This document shows positions 56,157 through 64,000 of a stretch of DNA of 64,000 nt, in pieces. Below the pieces are notes generated by a model. That model saw only the letters and a program-made list of their open reading frames with translations. It was not told the origin of the DNA and ran no database searches. Position 1 is the first letter of the stretch, and every line of letters starts with the position of its first letter. The stretch comes from Azolla caroliniana. Its lineage: Eukaryota > Polypodiophyta. The stretch is from assembly GCA_043228905.1 (NCBI GenBank), contig JBHGNT010000008.1, positions 6,634,001 through 6,698,000 of the forward strand, in the 5' to 3' direction. Position numbers and translations under genes: made by a program.

Positions 56157-56874
56157 TGTTGTCATGTTTGCGCGTAGGAAACTAAGGCGGGACCGCGGGG
56201 GCCTTGAACCGAGGAGTGTGCGAAGATAGAAGGAAAAGAAAGAGACAGAGCGAGACAGTAAGTGCTAGATGCCAGCAAGCGTAGAGCTTGCCGAGTCAGA
56301 CAATGACACGACAACACGCCAAAGACAGACAAAGAATCGCAGTGGTTTAAAGAATATTGCAACTGAACAGAGATCACACTTAGGAAGAGTTGATTACAAC
56401 TAGACGGAGATTACAACCGGTACGCCGACGTCCACGCCAGACACTCACACTCACACTCACACTCACACACACCAGGTTAAAAATGCGCTGTGTAGCCTCT
56501 ACCGGAAGCACACATGCTTTCCTCATGAACAAAGGCATCCACGCAAGAATCCTGCAGAGATAACAAAAGAAATTGGTGCTTGGTTCCTAGTCTGACAACA
56601 CCTCCTCCCAAAAGCGATCCCCTCCCTCAGTCTTTCTCCCCCCCTTTTTTTTATAGGCCGTTGAGGATCGGCCGTTACATCCTAGTTACATCACCTTTAT
56701 TCCCTGTCCCTTCGGACAGAGATACGCCTTGATTTGCTAACCTATTAATATGTTTATATTTACATCACGCCGACCTACTCTTAAATGAGGTACATTAACT
56801 TAAATCGGTGCGTATCTGTGTAAAAACTGTTCACGTGCTAGGACTCCCTCCTACGGCCGGTTTTGTCCAGGACA
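56157..56874 (-). repeat. 3' LTR of the minus-strand gypsy element (718 bp)
   Basis: On minus it begins TGTCCTGGACAAAACCGG right after a G-rich polypurine tract (GGTTTGGTGGGGGTGGA, 56875-56891), and ends CATGACAACA. A TATAAAAAAAAGGGGGG box lies near 56645. It contains a (CACACT)n tract at about 56443-56474. The end '..GGCCCCCGCGGTCCCGCC' resembles the ends of the LTRs at 17.1 and 62.3 kb. Confidence 0.82.
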
Positions 56875-56891
56875 TCCACCCCCACCAAACC

Positions 56892-58120
56892 ACACATCTA
56901 CGGGCATGCGCCGAAAAGAGACAGATATAGGGAGAAAACCGGCTTATGGTCAACTGTCGCTCTCCGAATAATCGTCCACTCTCTCCGGGACCGGCTAGTC
57001 TTTGTGCCGCTTCTTGAACGCCTTGATTCTCTTCCCCGCCAGCGGTACCGCTATCTGCGTTCCGTCGAGCTCTGCGAGATGGTAGATGCCGTTGCTATTC
57101 GCGCCCGTTATGGTGTAGGGCCTGAACCACCTCCTCACAAACCTACGCGTTGCCTTGTGATGATTGTCGAGGCTACTATCGTAAATCAGTACTTAGTCGC
57201 CTTCCTCGATCTTCTTCGGTCGTAGCAGGTGCGTCTAGTCGAACCGACCCTTATTCTTCACCCTCGCCGCTTGCAGCTTTGCCTTTGCCTGGTCCACGTC
57301 CTCTAGTCTTCTCTCAAGCTGGCGAATCCGCGCCGCCAACAGCTGTTCCCGGCTCATCTCGTCTCTCTAGTCCACATGTTGCCCATGAGGAATTCGTCTG
57401 CTCCATCAGCATGATCGTCTTTTACCCACACATCAGCTCTGCCGGCATGAACCCAGTTACCGAACTATGCGTAGTTCGGTCCGCCCACAAAACGTAGGGT
57501 AGGAGTCGTGACTAGTTACCAACTTGTCCTTCGCATGCTCATACTAAGGCCTTCACGATCGGCTCGTGTCCGCGCTCCACTTTCCCGTTCGCCTCCGGAT
57601 TGTACGTTGTCGTGAGAGAGAGCTTAACCCCTAACCGGCCGAACAACTCATCGACTTCCTACGCGTCCAGCTATCCCCGGTCAGCCACGATCTTCCCTAT
57701 GCACCCGTAGCGACATATCACGTCCTTGATCAGGAACCGACACACGGCCGCAGTCGTCTTGTTTAGTAGCGCACGACCCTCCACTTGGTTCGTCAGGTCC
57801 TCTCGTGCAAGTGCCAAATACCGCATCTGCCCGACCCCCATCGACATCGTCACTAAATCCACCATCCACTTGAAATGGACAGTCGGCGGGTAGGTCGGGT
57901 GCAACTCATCTCTGTGCTGGATCACGGAATGCACTAGACAACTTTCATAGGTCGTCACGAATTGGTGCACGTCCCGGTACATTCCCGGCCACCAATACTT
58001 CTCCTTCATCTTCTCGAATGTGGCCCACGTTCCACGGTGTCCGGCCCAAGGGCTCTCGTGATACGCCGATAGCAATGCCTTCTGTTCCTCTACTCTTCCG
58101 GCTGCGCGGAGTGGGACACC
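56892..58120 (-). pseudogene. Gypsy integrase (minus-strand element)
   Basis: Minus-strand frame 58075-57671 has the zinc-binding region 'YHESPWAGHRGTWATFEKMK' and 'YWWPGMYRDVHQFVTTYESC', then core 'FKWMVDLVTMSMGVGQMRYL'. The H2C2 finger has lost a Cys: TYESC stands for a usual TCExC (TAT at 57947-57949). Beyond a stop at 57670, further core and C-terminal blocks ('YNPEANGKVERGHEPIVKAL', 'VRRWFRPYTITGANSNGIYH', 'AELDGT') run to about 56990 in several frames. Confidence 0.83.
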
Positions 58121-58123
58121 ATT

Positions 58124-58846
58124 TCACTTCTTCAGATGCCTCCATAAGCTCCCGTCCCGTAGGAAGAACCGGTACGCCTTCTTCCGGATCCGGTTTGCCT
58201 CGTCCTTCATCCATGCCTCGTTTGGTGTCAACGTCCTCAAGTACCTACTGATCTGGAGCCACTCCCTGTTGTACTCACCTTTGTTAAATTCGTGAAGTGC
58301 CGGTGTGCTCCCCTCTCTTGCCGCCATGCGTGCTGACTCGAAGAAGTCTATGCCGACTTCTTCGTCTTCAGAAACCATGCCGCCTTCGTCATCGAACCGT
58401 GCTCTGGAAAGCATGTAGGCCATGGCGTTGTCCTTCCCGAAGATGTGGTGTATGTCCGGATTCAGGGACTTAATGCACGCGATCCACCTGAGCATTGCCA
58501 GGTCTGGCGTCACGTATTCGGAAACCATACCGAGGATCGGTAGGCAGTCCATCGTGATTATTACCTTCGTCTCGATAAGATAGTCTTTGTCGGCCTTAAA
58601 TGCCAAAATGATACCCCAAAGTTTGCGCTTAACCGGGGCGTACCCTTGCCACCACTCGCTTAGTACCTTCGCTCCGAACCGGATGGGGAACCTCGTGCCG
58701 TTTCCTTCCTCCTGATTGACCACCCATCCGATCCCGATCGGACTTGTATCCACGGTCACATAAATCGGGACCTCCTTTTTGTAAACCGCTTTCCGGAGTG
58801 CCGATGTTGCGGTTAGTGCTTCCTTCAACCTCCAGACCGACTCCAT
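58124..58846 (-). CDS. Gypsy RNase H domain (minus-strand element)
   Basis: 240 codons: 'YVTVDTSPIGIGWVVNQEEG', 'RFPIRFGAKVLSEWWQGYAP', 'ELWGI'-like 'KLWGIILAFKADKDYLIETK', 'ITMDCLPILGMVSEY' and 'HHIFGKDNAMAYMLSRARFD'. A linker then leads to the integrase zinc finger. It overlaps the RT frame end by about 20 bp in another frame, which is a decay frameshift rather than a programmed one. Confidence 0.85.
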   Translation of the reverse strand: MESVWRLKEALTATSALRKAVYKKEVPIYVTVDTSPIGIGWVVNQEEGNGTRFPIRFGAKVLSEWWQGYAPVKRKLWGIILAFKADKDYLIETKVIITMDCLPILGMVSEYVTPDLAMLRWIACIKSLNPDIHHIFGKDNAMAYMLSRARFDDEGGMVSEDEEVGIDFFESARMAAREGSTPALHEFNKGEYNREWLQISRYLRTLTPNEAWMKDEANRIRKKAYRFFLRDGSLWRHLKK

Positions 58847-59814
58847 ATGCTCCTATTCCACTCGAACTTGTGCCCCTTCTTCAACAACCCGTAGAGCGGT
58901 TTTGAGACATTTGCGTAGTGTGGAATCCAGATGTGATAGAACACACACGCGCCTAGAAACCTTCGGACCTCTGTAACCGACTTGCATTCTTCCTTTATTG
59001 TGGAGATGGTTTCCACCTTCGTCGGAGACGGTTTCCGACCGTAAGGCCTACACAAGTGTCCAACCACCAAGATCTCGGATTGCCCGAAAGCAGACTTCTC
59101 TCTGGAGAAGTTGAGCCGCGCGTTCTCGACCCTATATAACACCTGCTCATAGTCGTCGATGTGGTCTGCTACAAACCTCCGGCATCCATCCGGTCCGACC
59201 GATTCGTCCATATCCTCTACTGGACATTCTTTGATCGGGACCTCTTCAAAAAACGGCATGGCGATGTTTGGGATGCAGTCCCTTAGCACTTTATTCATTG
59301 CGTTCACCATGTGCACCACCGACTTGGTCCCTCCTTGCGGTAGGGTACACATCCGCACTAAACCGAGAGGAGTCCGCATTGTCGTAATATCCCTTCTCTC
59401 TACGGCTAGTTGGAATTGATCGTATCCCGAGTACAGATCACCAACCGAATAGATCGACCTTCCAGCGAAGGCCTTTGCAAACTCGTCAATCGTCGGCCCG
59501 ATCCATGCGTTTAGTATAATCACTTTGTTGGCCGACTGCAGGTCTTGAATGAAGCACAACATGCCATTCCTCTTCGGCACCGTAAACCACCAATTCGAAT
59601 ACGGGGCACTCGACGGCTCGAGGATGCCAATCTCCACCTTCAACTTCAGTAGCTCCATCAATTTCGAGATGTGAGCTCTTGGTACCGGAATCGGTTTGAG
59701 GTTCCACGACAAATGCGATACCGTGAAGATAACCATTGGTTCCGTGATCATCAAGTCCACGCACCCGATCTCCTCCGACGAGAATGCGAAGGCCTTTTCG
59801 TGCCTCCCGAGCAT
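58825..59814 (-). CDS. Gypsy reverse transcriptase with DD-to-EE active site
   Basis: 329 codons: 'FTVSHLSWNLKPIPVPRAHI', 'PYSNWWFTVPKRNGMLCFIQ', 'SIYSVGDLYSGYDQFQLAVE', 'MRTPLGLVRMCTLPQGGTKS', then 'AMPFFEEVPIKEC' where the family has FxDD(V/I). The codons GAAGAG (59247-59242 on minus) replace both catalytic aspartates with glutamates. Thumb/connection blocks follow: 'SREKSAFGQSEILVVGHLCR', 'RRFLGACVFYHIWIPHYANV' and 'KPLYGLLKKGHKFEWN'. Otherwise well preserved. Confidence 0.88.
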   Translation of the reverse strand: MLGRHEKAFAFSSEEIGCVDLMITEPMVIFTVSHLSWNLKPIPVPRAHISKLMELLKLKVEIGILEPSSAPYSNWWFTVPKRNGMLCFIQDLQSANKVIILNAWIGPTIDEFAKAFAGRSIYSVGDLYSGYDQFQLAVERRDITTMRTPLGLVRMCTLPQGGTKSVVHMVNAMNKVLRDCIPNIAMPFFEEVPIKECPVEDMDESVGPDGCRRFVADHIDDYEQVLYRVENARLNFSREKSAFGQSEILVVGHLCRPYGRKPSPTKVETISTIKEECKSVTEVRRFLGACVFYHIWIPHYANVSKPLYGLLKKGHKFEWNRSIWSRSGG

Positions 59815-60483
59815 CCTCCGAAACCGGTCCTCCTCTCCCAGAAGTCCGCAATGACTTCGTACATCTCTACGGAAGCAACTGGAACCACCCGGTCTTCATC
59901 GAGGCCTTCTTCGAACACCCTCCCTATCTCTCCCAGGGTGTCGTCAAAGGAGACTGCCTCCACGGCATCACTAATCTCTTCGTTTGGGCCAAGGAGTCCG
60001 CACGCCCTGAGACGCTCCTCGACCTTCTTCCTTTCCCGGCCGCCGATGCCGGTGACTGTACAACCTCCACTGTCTGAGAACCAAAACTTCCTACCTATGG
60101 TACACGTGTGGGGTTCCTCCGAGGTGTCTGGACTATCGCGGCCCCACACCTTGATAGCCCTCTCTAAAAATCCCCTCGGCCATCGCCGTCGAAGGTCTCT
60201 TGGTTGCGCTCATGGTTCGGTCGTACCGTCAAGAACTGGACGGAGTGACATCCATCTTGGCTTTTTACCCTTGCGTACGGTGAACTGTTGTCCAGTACTT
60301 TGGTCTCCATAAGGGCTGCCGTAATGTATGGCTTGCCGAGGATAACTGGGTGTGAGGATGTTTCCTGCACGAAGAAGTGCTGGTCTATTTCAACGTCTTT
60401 TAACTTCATGCGCACATTCGGGCATGCTCCGTGTAACTCCTCCATGGTGCATGTAGCCGCGTGTATTTTCCACCCGTGCTTGG
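59815..60483 (-). pseudogene. Gypsy protease, C-terminal half and linker to RT
   Basis: Minus-strand frame 'TCTMEELHGACPNVRMKLKD', 'VEIDQHFFVQETSSHPVILG' and 'KPYITAAL' is the second half of a retropepsin-like domain. It is followed by a Glu/Arg-rich linker in shifting frames (60149-59751). It is separated from the first half by the solo LTR at 60484-60911. Confidence 0.75.
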
Positions 60484-60666
60484 TGTTAGAACCAAGAGAG
60501 AAGGTAAAGTGATAAAAGAAAGATATAAAGAGATCACAAGAAGAGGAATGAAATGATAAGAGAAGAACAAATGTATTAAAGTAGAATAAGAATGGATACA
60601 AGATAGGTGATGAGAGCTTAAGACTGGTGTTGATTCGAATTGGTTTTGACAAGAATTGTATGTCCA

Positions 60667-60674
60667 TATTTATA
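60667..60674 (-). promoter_or_regulatory. TATA box of the solo LTR
   Basis: TATAAATA read on minus, about 26 bp from the nearest TTC of the heat-shock-like array. This layout suits a heat-responsive core promoter directed toward 60484. Confidence 0.65.
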
Positions 60675-60699
60675 GGTTCCTATAGAATAACCTAGTGAT

Positions 60700-60763
60700 T
60701 TCTATAATGTTCTAGAATGTTCTAGACCTAGAATATTCTAAGATGTTCTAGGATATTCTAGAA
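60700..60763 (-). promoter_or_regulatory. Heat-shock-element-like array
   Basis: TTC modules start at 60700, 60710, 60720, 60736, 60746 and 60756; GAA modules start at 60715, 60731 and 60761. Perfect alternating TTCnnGAAnnTTC occurs at 60710-60722. From 60731 to 60763 every 5-bp slot is TTC, GAA or a one-mismatch form (AGA at 60741, GGA at 60751). This is the binding pattern of heat-shock factor trimers (alternating nGAAn units). The strand shown is that of the TATA box. Confidence 0.72.
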
Positions 60764-60916
60764 CATTTACAATATCAATCTATTATAAGAAGTAGCTTTT
60801 ACTATTTCATATAATCATATGCTATCTAAATGGTTAGGTTCTTGATTATGTATTACAAGGTCTTGGGTTCAGGCCCAAGTGAAGCCACATAATGTTCACG
60901 GATTCATGACACTTGG

Positions 60917-61600
60917 TGTTGATCGACCATTTGCCTTTTTTGTAGAAGTCCATGGACATTAGGTTTATCTCGGAGTTGTGGTCTATCAATGGTACCACCG
61001 GCTCTTGGACATTCCCGATCCGTACCGGGGTCTCCGTAGTAGCTCTTGCCCAGTGCAACTTCGAGTAGTGGCTCTCCGCCAACTCATCCTCCAATGCCTC
61101 GTCTTCCAGGTGCGTCGTCCACACTTCCACGGCCTTCTCTAGTTCCGGCTCCGTCGAGAGCTGTTTATGCTTTACCAAGTCCACAATGGAATCATGGAAC
61201 TCCCTCTTCGCGATCCCGAGCACTTCTCTCAACGACAACTACACCTTGTTGTCGAGGATCCTCTCCTCAAGGACCTTCTGCAAGTCTGTCAATCTGTCAA
61301 TCTCTGTGACCAGCCGGTAATCGGCCTACTTCGTTTTGTCCGGTATGCCAGGATTACCGACATTGTTCTTCTTCGGTCCGAACCGAGTCTCGTACTGGTT
61401 TGTGGGTCCGGTTCCTTCGGCTCTCCCCGCTCGCTTGTCCTCTACCAGAAGTTCGTAGTTTTGGCACACGTCTTCCACGAATCCGGTCTTCTCCTCGACT
61501 AGGTCGGACCACCCTCTAACTTCCCATATCCGCTGCTCCGTTGTCGTGAAGAATTTCGGCCAGAGGCGAAAACCGGGAAACATTGGCTACATCGGCGGGG
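60917..61600 (-). pseudogene. Gypsy protease N-terminal half and end of gag
   Basis: Minus frame 61238-60917: 'LREVLGIAKREFHDSIVDLV', 'LEDELAESHYSKLHWARATT', then the protease site 'PVVPLIDHNSEINLMSMDFY' (D-H-N in place of D-S/T-G, so the catalytic triplet is altered). Upstream, 61583-61326 reads 'FFTTTEQRIWEVRGWSDLVE' and 'FVEDVCQNYELLVEDKRAG', a gag-end/linker sequence. Stops and frame changes are present. Confidence 0.7.
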
Positions 61601-62300
61601 TGCAGCGTGTGTACGCACCCATGTACGTTTAGTGTGAATATCGAGGGCGCCTTTATGGCGCCGAAGAGTAGTCAAGTCGGGACAGACGATCCCATGTAAG
61701 TCGGGATTTGTCCTGCATTGTAATGCCTCCCTTTCCTTGTTCTATAAAAGGAAGGGAACGCCCTTTGTAAAAGGGTTGCCCATTTTGCATTAGAGGGTAT
61801 ACCGGTAGGTTTAGGGTTAGGTTTCTTCTTCTTCCCCTTCGTGTTCGCTTAGGGTTTGCTTTAGCTCATCTCCTGCGCAAGACTCCGCTCGGCGCGACGA
61901 GCCCGTGAGCTCCCCGACGGCGGCTTGGCAGCAGACGACTATTGTAACCTACCTCAGTCCGGCTCGAAGCCGGGAATGTATTCTTCTTATATATATATAT
62001 ATATACGTTTGTCTGTGTATATTCGCGTCGTTGTTGGCGTTGGGTGCTTACCCTCTCCTGCGTTTTCTGTACATAAGGCGTCGGTCGGGTCGGGCTGTGT
62101 GTGCGTGTGTGTGCGTGAGTCAGTGTTAAACACGCTCTCTCTCTCTCTCTCTCTCTCGCTCTCTCTCCCTTCGGTTGCTTCCGGTGGGTTTCTAAGATGC
62201 CCTAGTAACGGTGAAGCACGACTTCCTACACTCCATCACTCCCTAGTCCAAGACCCCCGTGGTCCCGCCTTTCTCCACGCACGCATGTAACAACGCGACA
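61600..62300 (+). mobile_element. 5' LTR of a plus-strand Ty3/gypsy element
   Basis: It ends ..CAACGCGACA at 62300, directly before a primer-binding-site-like TTTGGTGAACCCGACGTG. A TATA box (TTCTATAAAAGGAAGGG) lies at about 61741. (TA)n is at 61989-62004 and (CT)n at 62131-62166. The start cannot be fixed and is set near 61600, where the minus-strand gypsy coding sequence stops. It resembles the LTR at 16190-17117 in promoter and end. Confidence 0.68.
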
Positions 62301-62337
62301 TATTTGGTGAACCCGACGTGAAAGGCGGCAAGGGAGG

Positions 62338-63273
62338 ATGGAGTTGGAAGACGACGACCTTACGGAGATGGTGGCCGAAGTGGTGTTGGAGTCGGCACGA
62401 GTGGTGATGAGGTGAGAAGCAGCGCAACAAGCGGTTGAGCGAGTGGTCGAAAGAGTCGGCCATTTCAACGGGGACAAAGTCCCATCTTACTTGGAAGCCT
62501 ACAACGTGGAAATGGAGGAGCGTGGCGTAGAAGAGGCGTTGAGGCCGGAGTTCTTCTGCCGGGTCGTAGCTGTCCGGATGCATGCGGAAGTAAAGGAGCT
62601 CCATGAGGCTCATAGTTCGTGGGAGGCCTTCGAAGAGGCGCTCTTGAAAGCATATGGAGGATGGCGGAAGAGCCGGGGACGGCACCACTTCGACCAGTGG
62701 GTAGCATCGACAAAGACCCACCAGGGTGCGACGAAGGCGTTCCGGGAGTTCGAGCAACGACTTGCTCGGCTCCCAGAGCGGGAACAAGGTTTGGTGGGGG
62801 CGGACAAAGTCCTTTTGTTCGTCAGGTCGATCGACTGAGCGGAACGGGAAGCCATCGGGATTGAGCTCCAAGACGATGATGGAGCGAATGGGCTTACGGA
62901 GGACTGGTCGAAGGTCGGAAGGGTGTGCCAAAGGCTAGACAACGAGCGAGCCGAGAAGGCTAAGAGGAAGGTACGCGACGGCGTGCCATCACAGCGGGAA
63001 GAGGCCGAACAGCAAAGAGAGTCGGCAAGGGTCGGCGTTGGGGCCAGGATTGCGGAGGCGTATGCAACGCTCAAAGCGATGCTCGAGGAAGAAGGAAGAT
63101 CGAGGCCGGAAGCCGAGACCGAGGAGACGGACTTGCCCCACGCGACGGCGGAAGATCGGTACGACGGTACCACGGGAGAGGGTGCGGAACGAAACGCCCT
63201 CTCGACTTGCGGAGAGAGAACGGCCAAGGACGAGGCCGAGATACAGATCGCGGAATCGGAACGTTGGGACTAG
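62338..63273 (+). pseudogene. Ty3/gypsy gag with in-frame stops
   Basis: From ATG 62338 a single frame runs on, interrupted only by TGA 62413, TGA 62836 and TAG 63271, with no frameshift. Capsid-like blocks: 'VERVGHFNGDKVPSYLEAYN', 'EFFCRVVAVRMHAEVKELHE', 'SWEAFEEALLKAYG', 'EFEQRLARLPEREQ' and 'EDWSKVGRVCQRLDNERA', followed by a Glu/Arg-rich coiled stretch. It is homologous to the gag at 17179. The stops sit where CGA, CGA and CAG would restore the frame; in the second repeat unit downstream the last position is CAA. I see no zinc knuckle before the window ends. Confidence 0.82.
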
Positions 63274-63999
63274 CGGTTTGGGGCGTGTCAGCCCGAGATC
63301 CCGGTCATTGAAGAAGCAAGCCCAGACGGGGCTTGCGCGATCGGTAAGAAGTCGACCGCCGACCACGGAGAGCCGGTGGCTACGGACAAGGGCGTAAAAC
63401 GGGCGGGTGATTCTTTGTGTCTTCCCACGCTTGCTCCAGAGACGATGGCAGTCGGGCCCGAATACCCGCATGAGTCCCAAGCGGAGGAAGGCGGCGGCGG
63501 AGGGCCAGAAGTTGAGACCGAGGAGACGGACTTGCCCCACGCGACGACGGAAGATCGGTATGACGGTACCACGGGAGAGGTTGCGGAACGAAACGCCCTC
63601 TCGACATGCGGAAATAGAACGGCCAAGGACGAGGCCGAGATACAGATCGCGGAACCGGAACATTGGGACCAACGGTCAAGGGTGTGTCAGCCCGAGATCC
63701 CGGGCATTGGAGAAGCAAGCCCAGACGGGGCTTGCGCGATCGGTAAGAAGACGATCGCAGACCACGAAGAGTCGGTGGCTACGGACAAGGGCGAAGAACG
63801 GACGGGTGATTCCTTGTGTCTTCCCACACTTGCTCCCGAGACGATGGCAGTCGGGCCCGAGTGCCCACATGAGTCCCAAGCGGAGGAAGGAGGCGGCGAA
63901 AGAGCGAGAATCACCGGCGAGACGATAAGGGGGAAGGAGCGGACGAAAGCCCACGAACCCGATTCCGGAGAACTCGGCAATTGGGCCCGTATGCCCATG
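63131..63999 (+). repeat. 399-bp in-frame tandem repeat in the gag 3' region
   Basis: Unit 1 is 63131-63529 and unit 2 starts at 63530 (both ACTTGCCCCACGCGACG). The window ends within or just after unit 2, where GGGCCCGTATGCCCATG hints at a third. 399 is a multiple of three, so the gag frame continues through: 'DLPHATxEDRYDGTTGE', 'CGxRTAKDEAEIQIAE', 'QPEIPxIxEASPDGACAIGK', 'DSLCLPTLAPETMAVGPE'. After TAG 63271 the frame is open to the window end. Confidence 0.9.
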
Positions 64000-64000
64000 T

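Larger units (their letters stand above)
60484..60911 (-). mobile_element. Solo LTR (428 bp) with heat-shock-element array, duplication CTTGG
   Basis: TGTTAGAACCAAG to TTCATGACA, flanked by CTTGG at 60479-60483 and 60912-60916. Excision rejoins the gypsy protease frame (..SINTK|HGWKIHAAT..). On the minus strand a TATAAATA box at 60674-60667 lies about 26 bp downstream of an array of TTC/GAA modules (60700-60763). The orientation is therefore taken as minus, with the array in U3. No internal retroelement sequence remains. Confidence 0.92.
56157..61600 (-). mobile_element. Ty3/gypsy retrotransposon, minus strand, 5' part lost
   Basis: The 3' LTR (56157-56874), polypurine tract, integrase, RNase H, RT and protease follow in the expected order on minus. 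Its 5' LTR and most of gag are absent; the sequence gives way near 61.6 kb to the LTR of a plus-strand gypsy element. The element was inserted into the copia element ending at 56156. The solo LTR at 60484-60911 is a later insertion in its protease region. Confidence 0.85.

Noticed and set aside
62236-63998. Long minus-strand frames (up to 231 codons) across the 62-64-kb gag
   Set aside because: The GC-rich gag DNA keeps antisense frames open. The plus strand has capsid motifs shared with 17179 and the correct LTR/primer-site context.

Overview
The window is nuclear DNA of a land plant, most likely a fern. That reading is an inference. It rests on the long array of near-identical 'LKACGxxGAxxKGxEIH' modules in the PPR gene, a style I associate with ferns, on many-exon plant housekeeping genes with GT-AG introns, and on a heavy load of LTR retrotransposons. 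A lycophyte is not excluded. There is no bacterial-type operon, CRISPR array or defence system.

Layout. 1-2.7 kb: an old LTR remnant and AT-rich DNA. 2.69-4.95 kb (minus): an intronless PLS-class PPR gene that stops inside its E domain. 5-7.6 kb: a homopolymer T/G tract, a 133-bp repeat in three copies, a clean 459-bp solo LTR with target-site duplication GATCT, and a minisatellite. 7.6-14.1 kb and 17.9-26.3 kb: a segmental tandem duplication carrying two intact seven-exon paralogues of a plastid-type SRPBCC (polyketide cyclase/START-like) protein, 232 and 231 aa. A decayed Ty3/gypsy LTR plus gag fragment (16.2-17.9 kb) sits exactly at the start of the second copy, and a copia fragment lies in that copy's first intron. 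27.1-30.9 kb (plus): a nine-exon TBCC domain-containing protein 1 (TBCCD1) gene. 33.2-36.3 kb (minus): an eleven-exon uracil phosphoribosyltransferase gene whose exons are mostly too short to stand out as ORFs. It is convergent with TBCCD1.

39.2-52.4 kb: a nested retrotransposon cluster. A plus-strand Ty1/copia element has a 475-bp solo LTR inside its left LTR (duplication AGTAC), and a 7.6-kb minus-strand Ty3/gypsy element inserted in its coding region (duplication AGGCT). The gypsy element has gag, protease, RT and RNase H but no integrase; a roughly 2-kb coiled-coil reading region takes its place. 53.2-53.7 kb: another LTR-like block. 54.4-56.2 kb (minus): the 3' end of a second copia element, cut exactly at the LTR terminus of a minus-strand gypsy element (56.2 to about 61.6 kb). 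The protease of that gypsy element is split by a 428-bp solo LTR (duplication CTTGG) bearing a striking array of heat-shock-element-like modules just upstream of a TATA box. About 61.6-64.0 kb: the 5' LTR and gag of a plus-strand gypsy element, running into a 399-bp in-frame tandem repeat at the window edge.

The host genes are independent housekeeping functions: organelle RNA processing, a plastid lipid/ligand-binding protein, cytoskeleton or organelle positioning, and pyrimidine salvage. They do not form a pathway cluster. All transposon reading frames are broken; many of the breaks I could assess look like C-to-T changes, as expected of methylated, silenced DNA. The most interesting signals are the heat-shock-element array in the solo LTR, the gene duplication with a gypsy fragment at its junction, the integrase-less gypsy element with a coiled-coil region, and the substituted PRPP loop of the UPRT.
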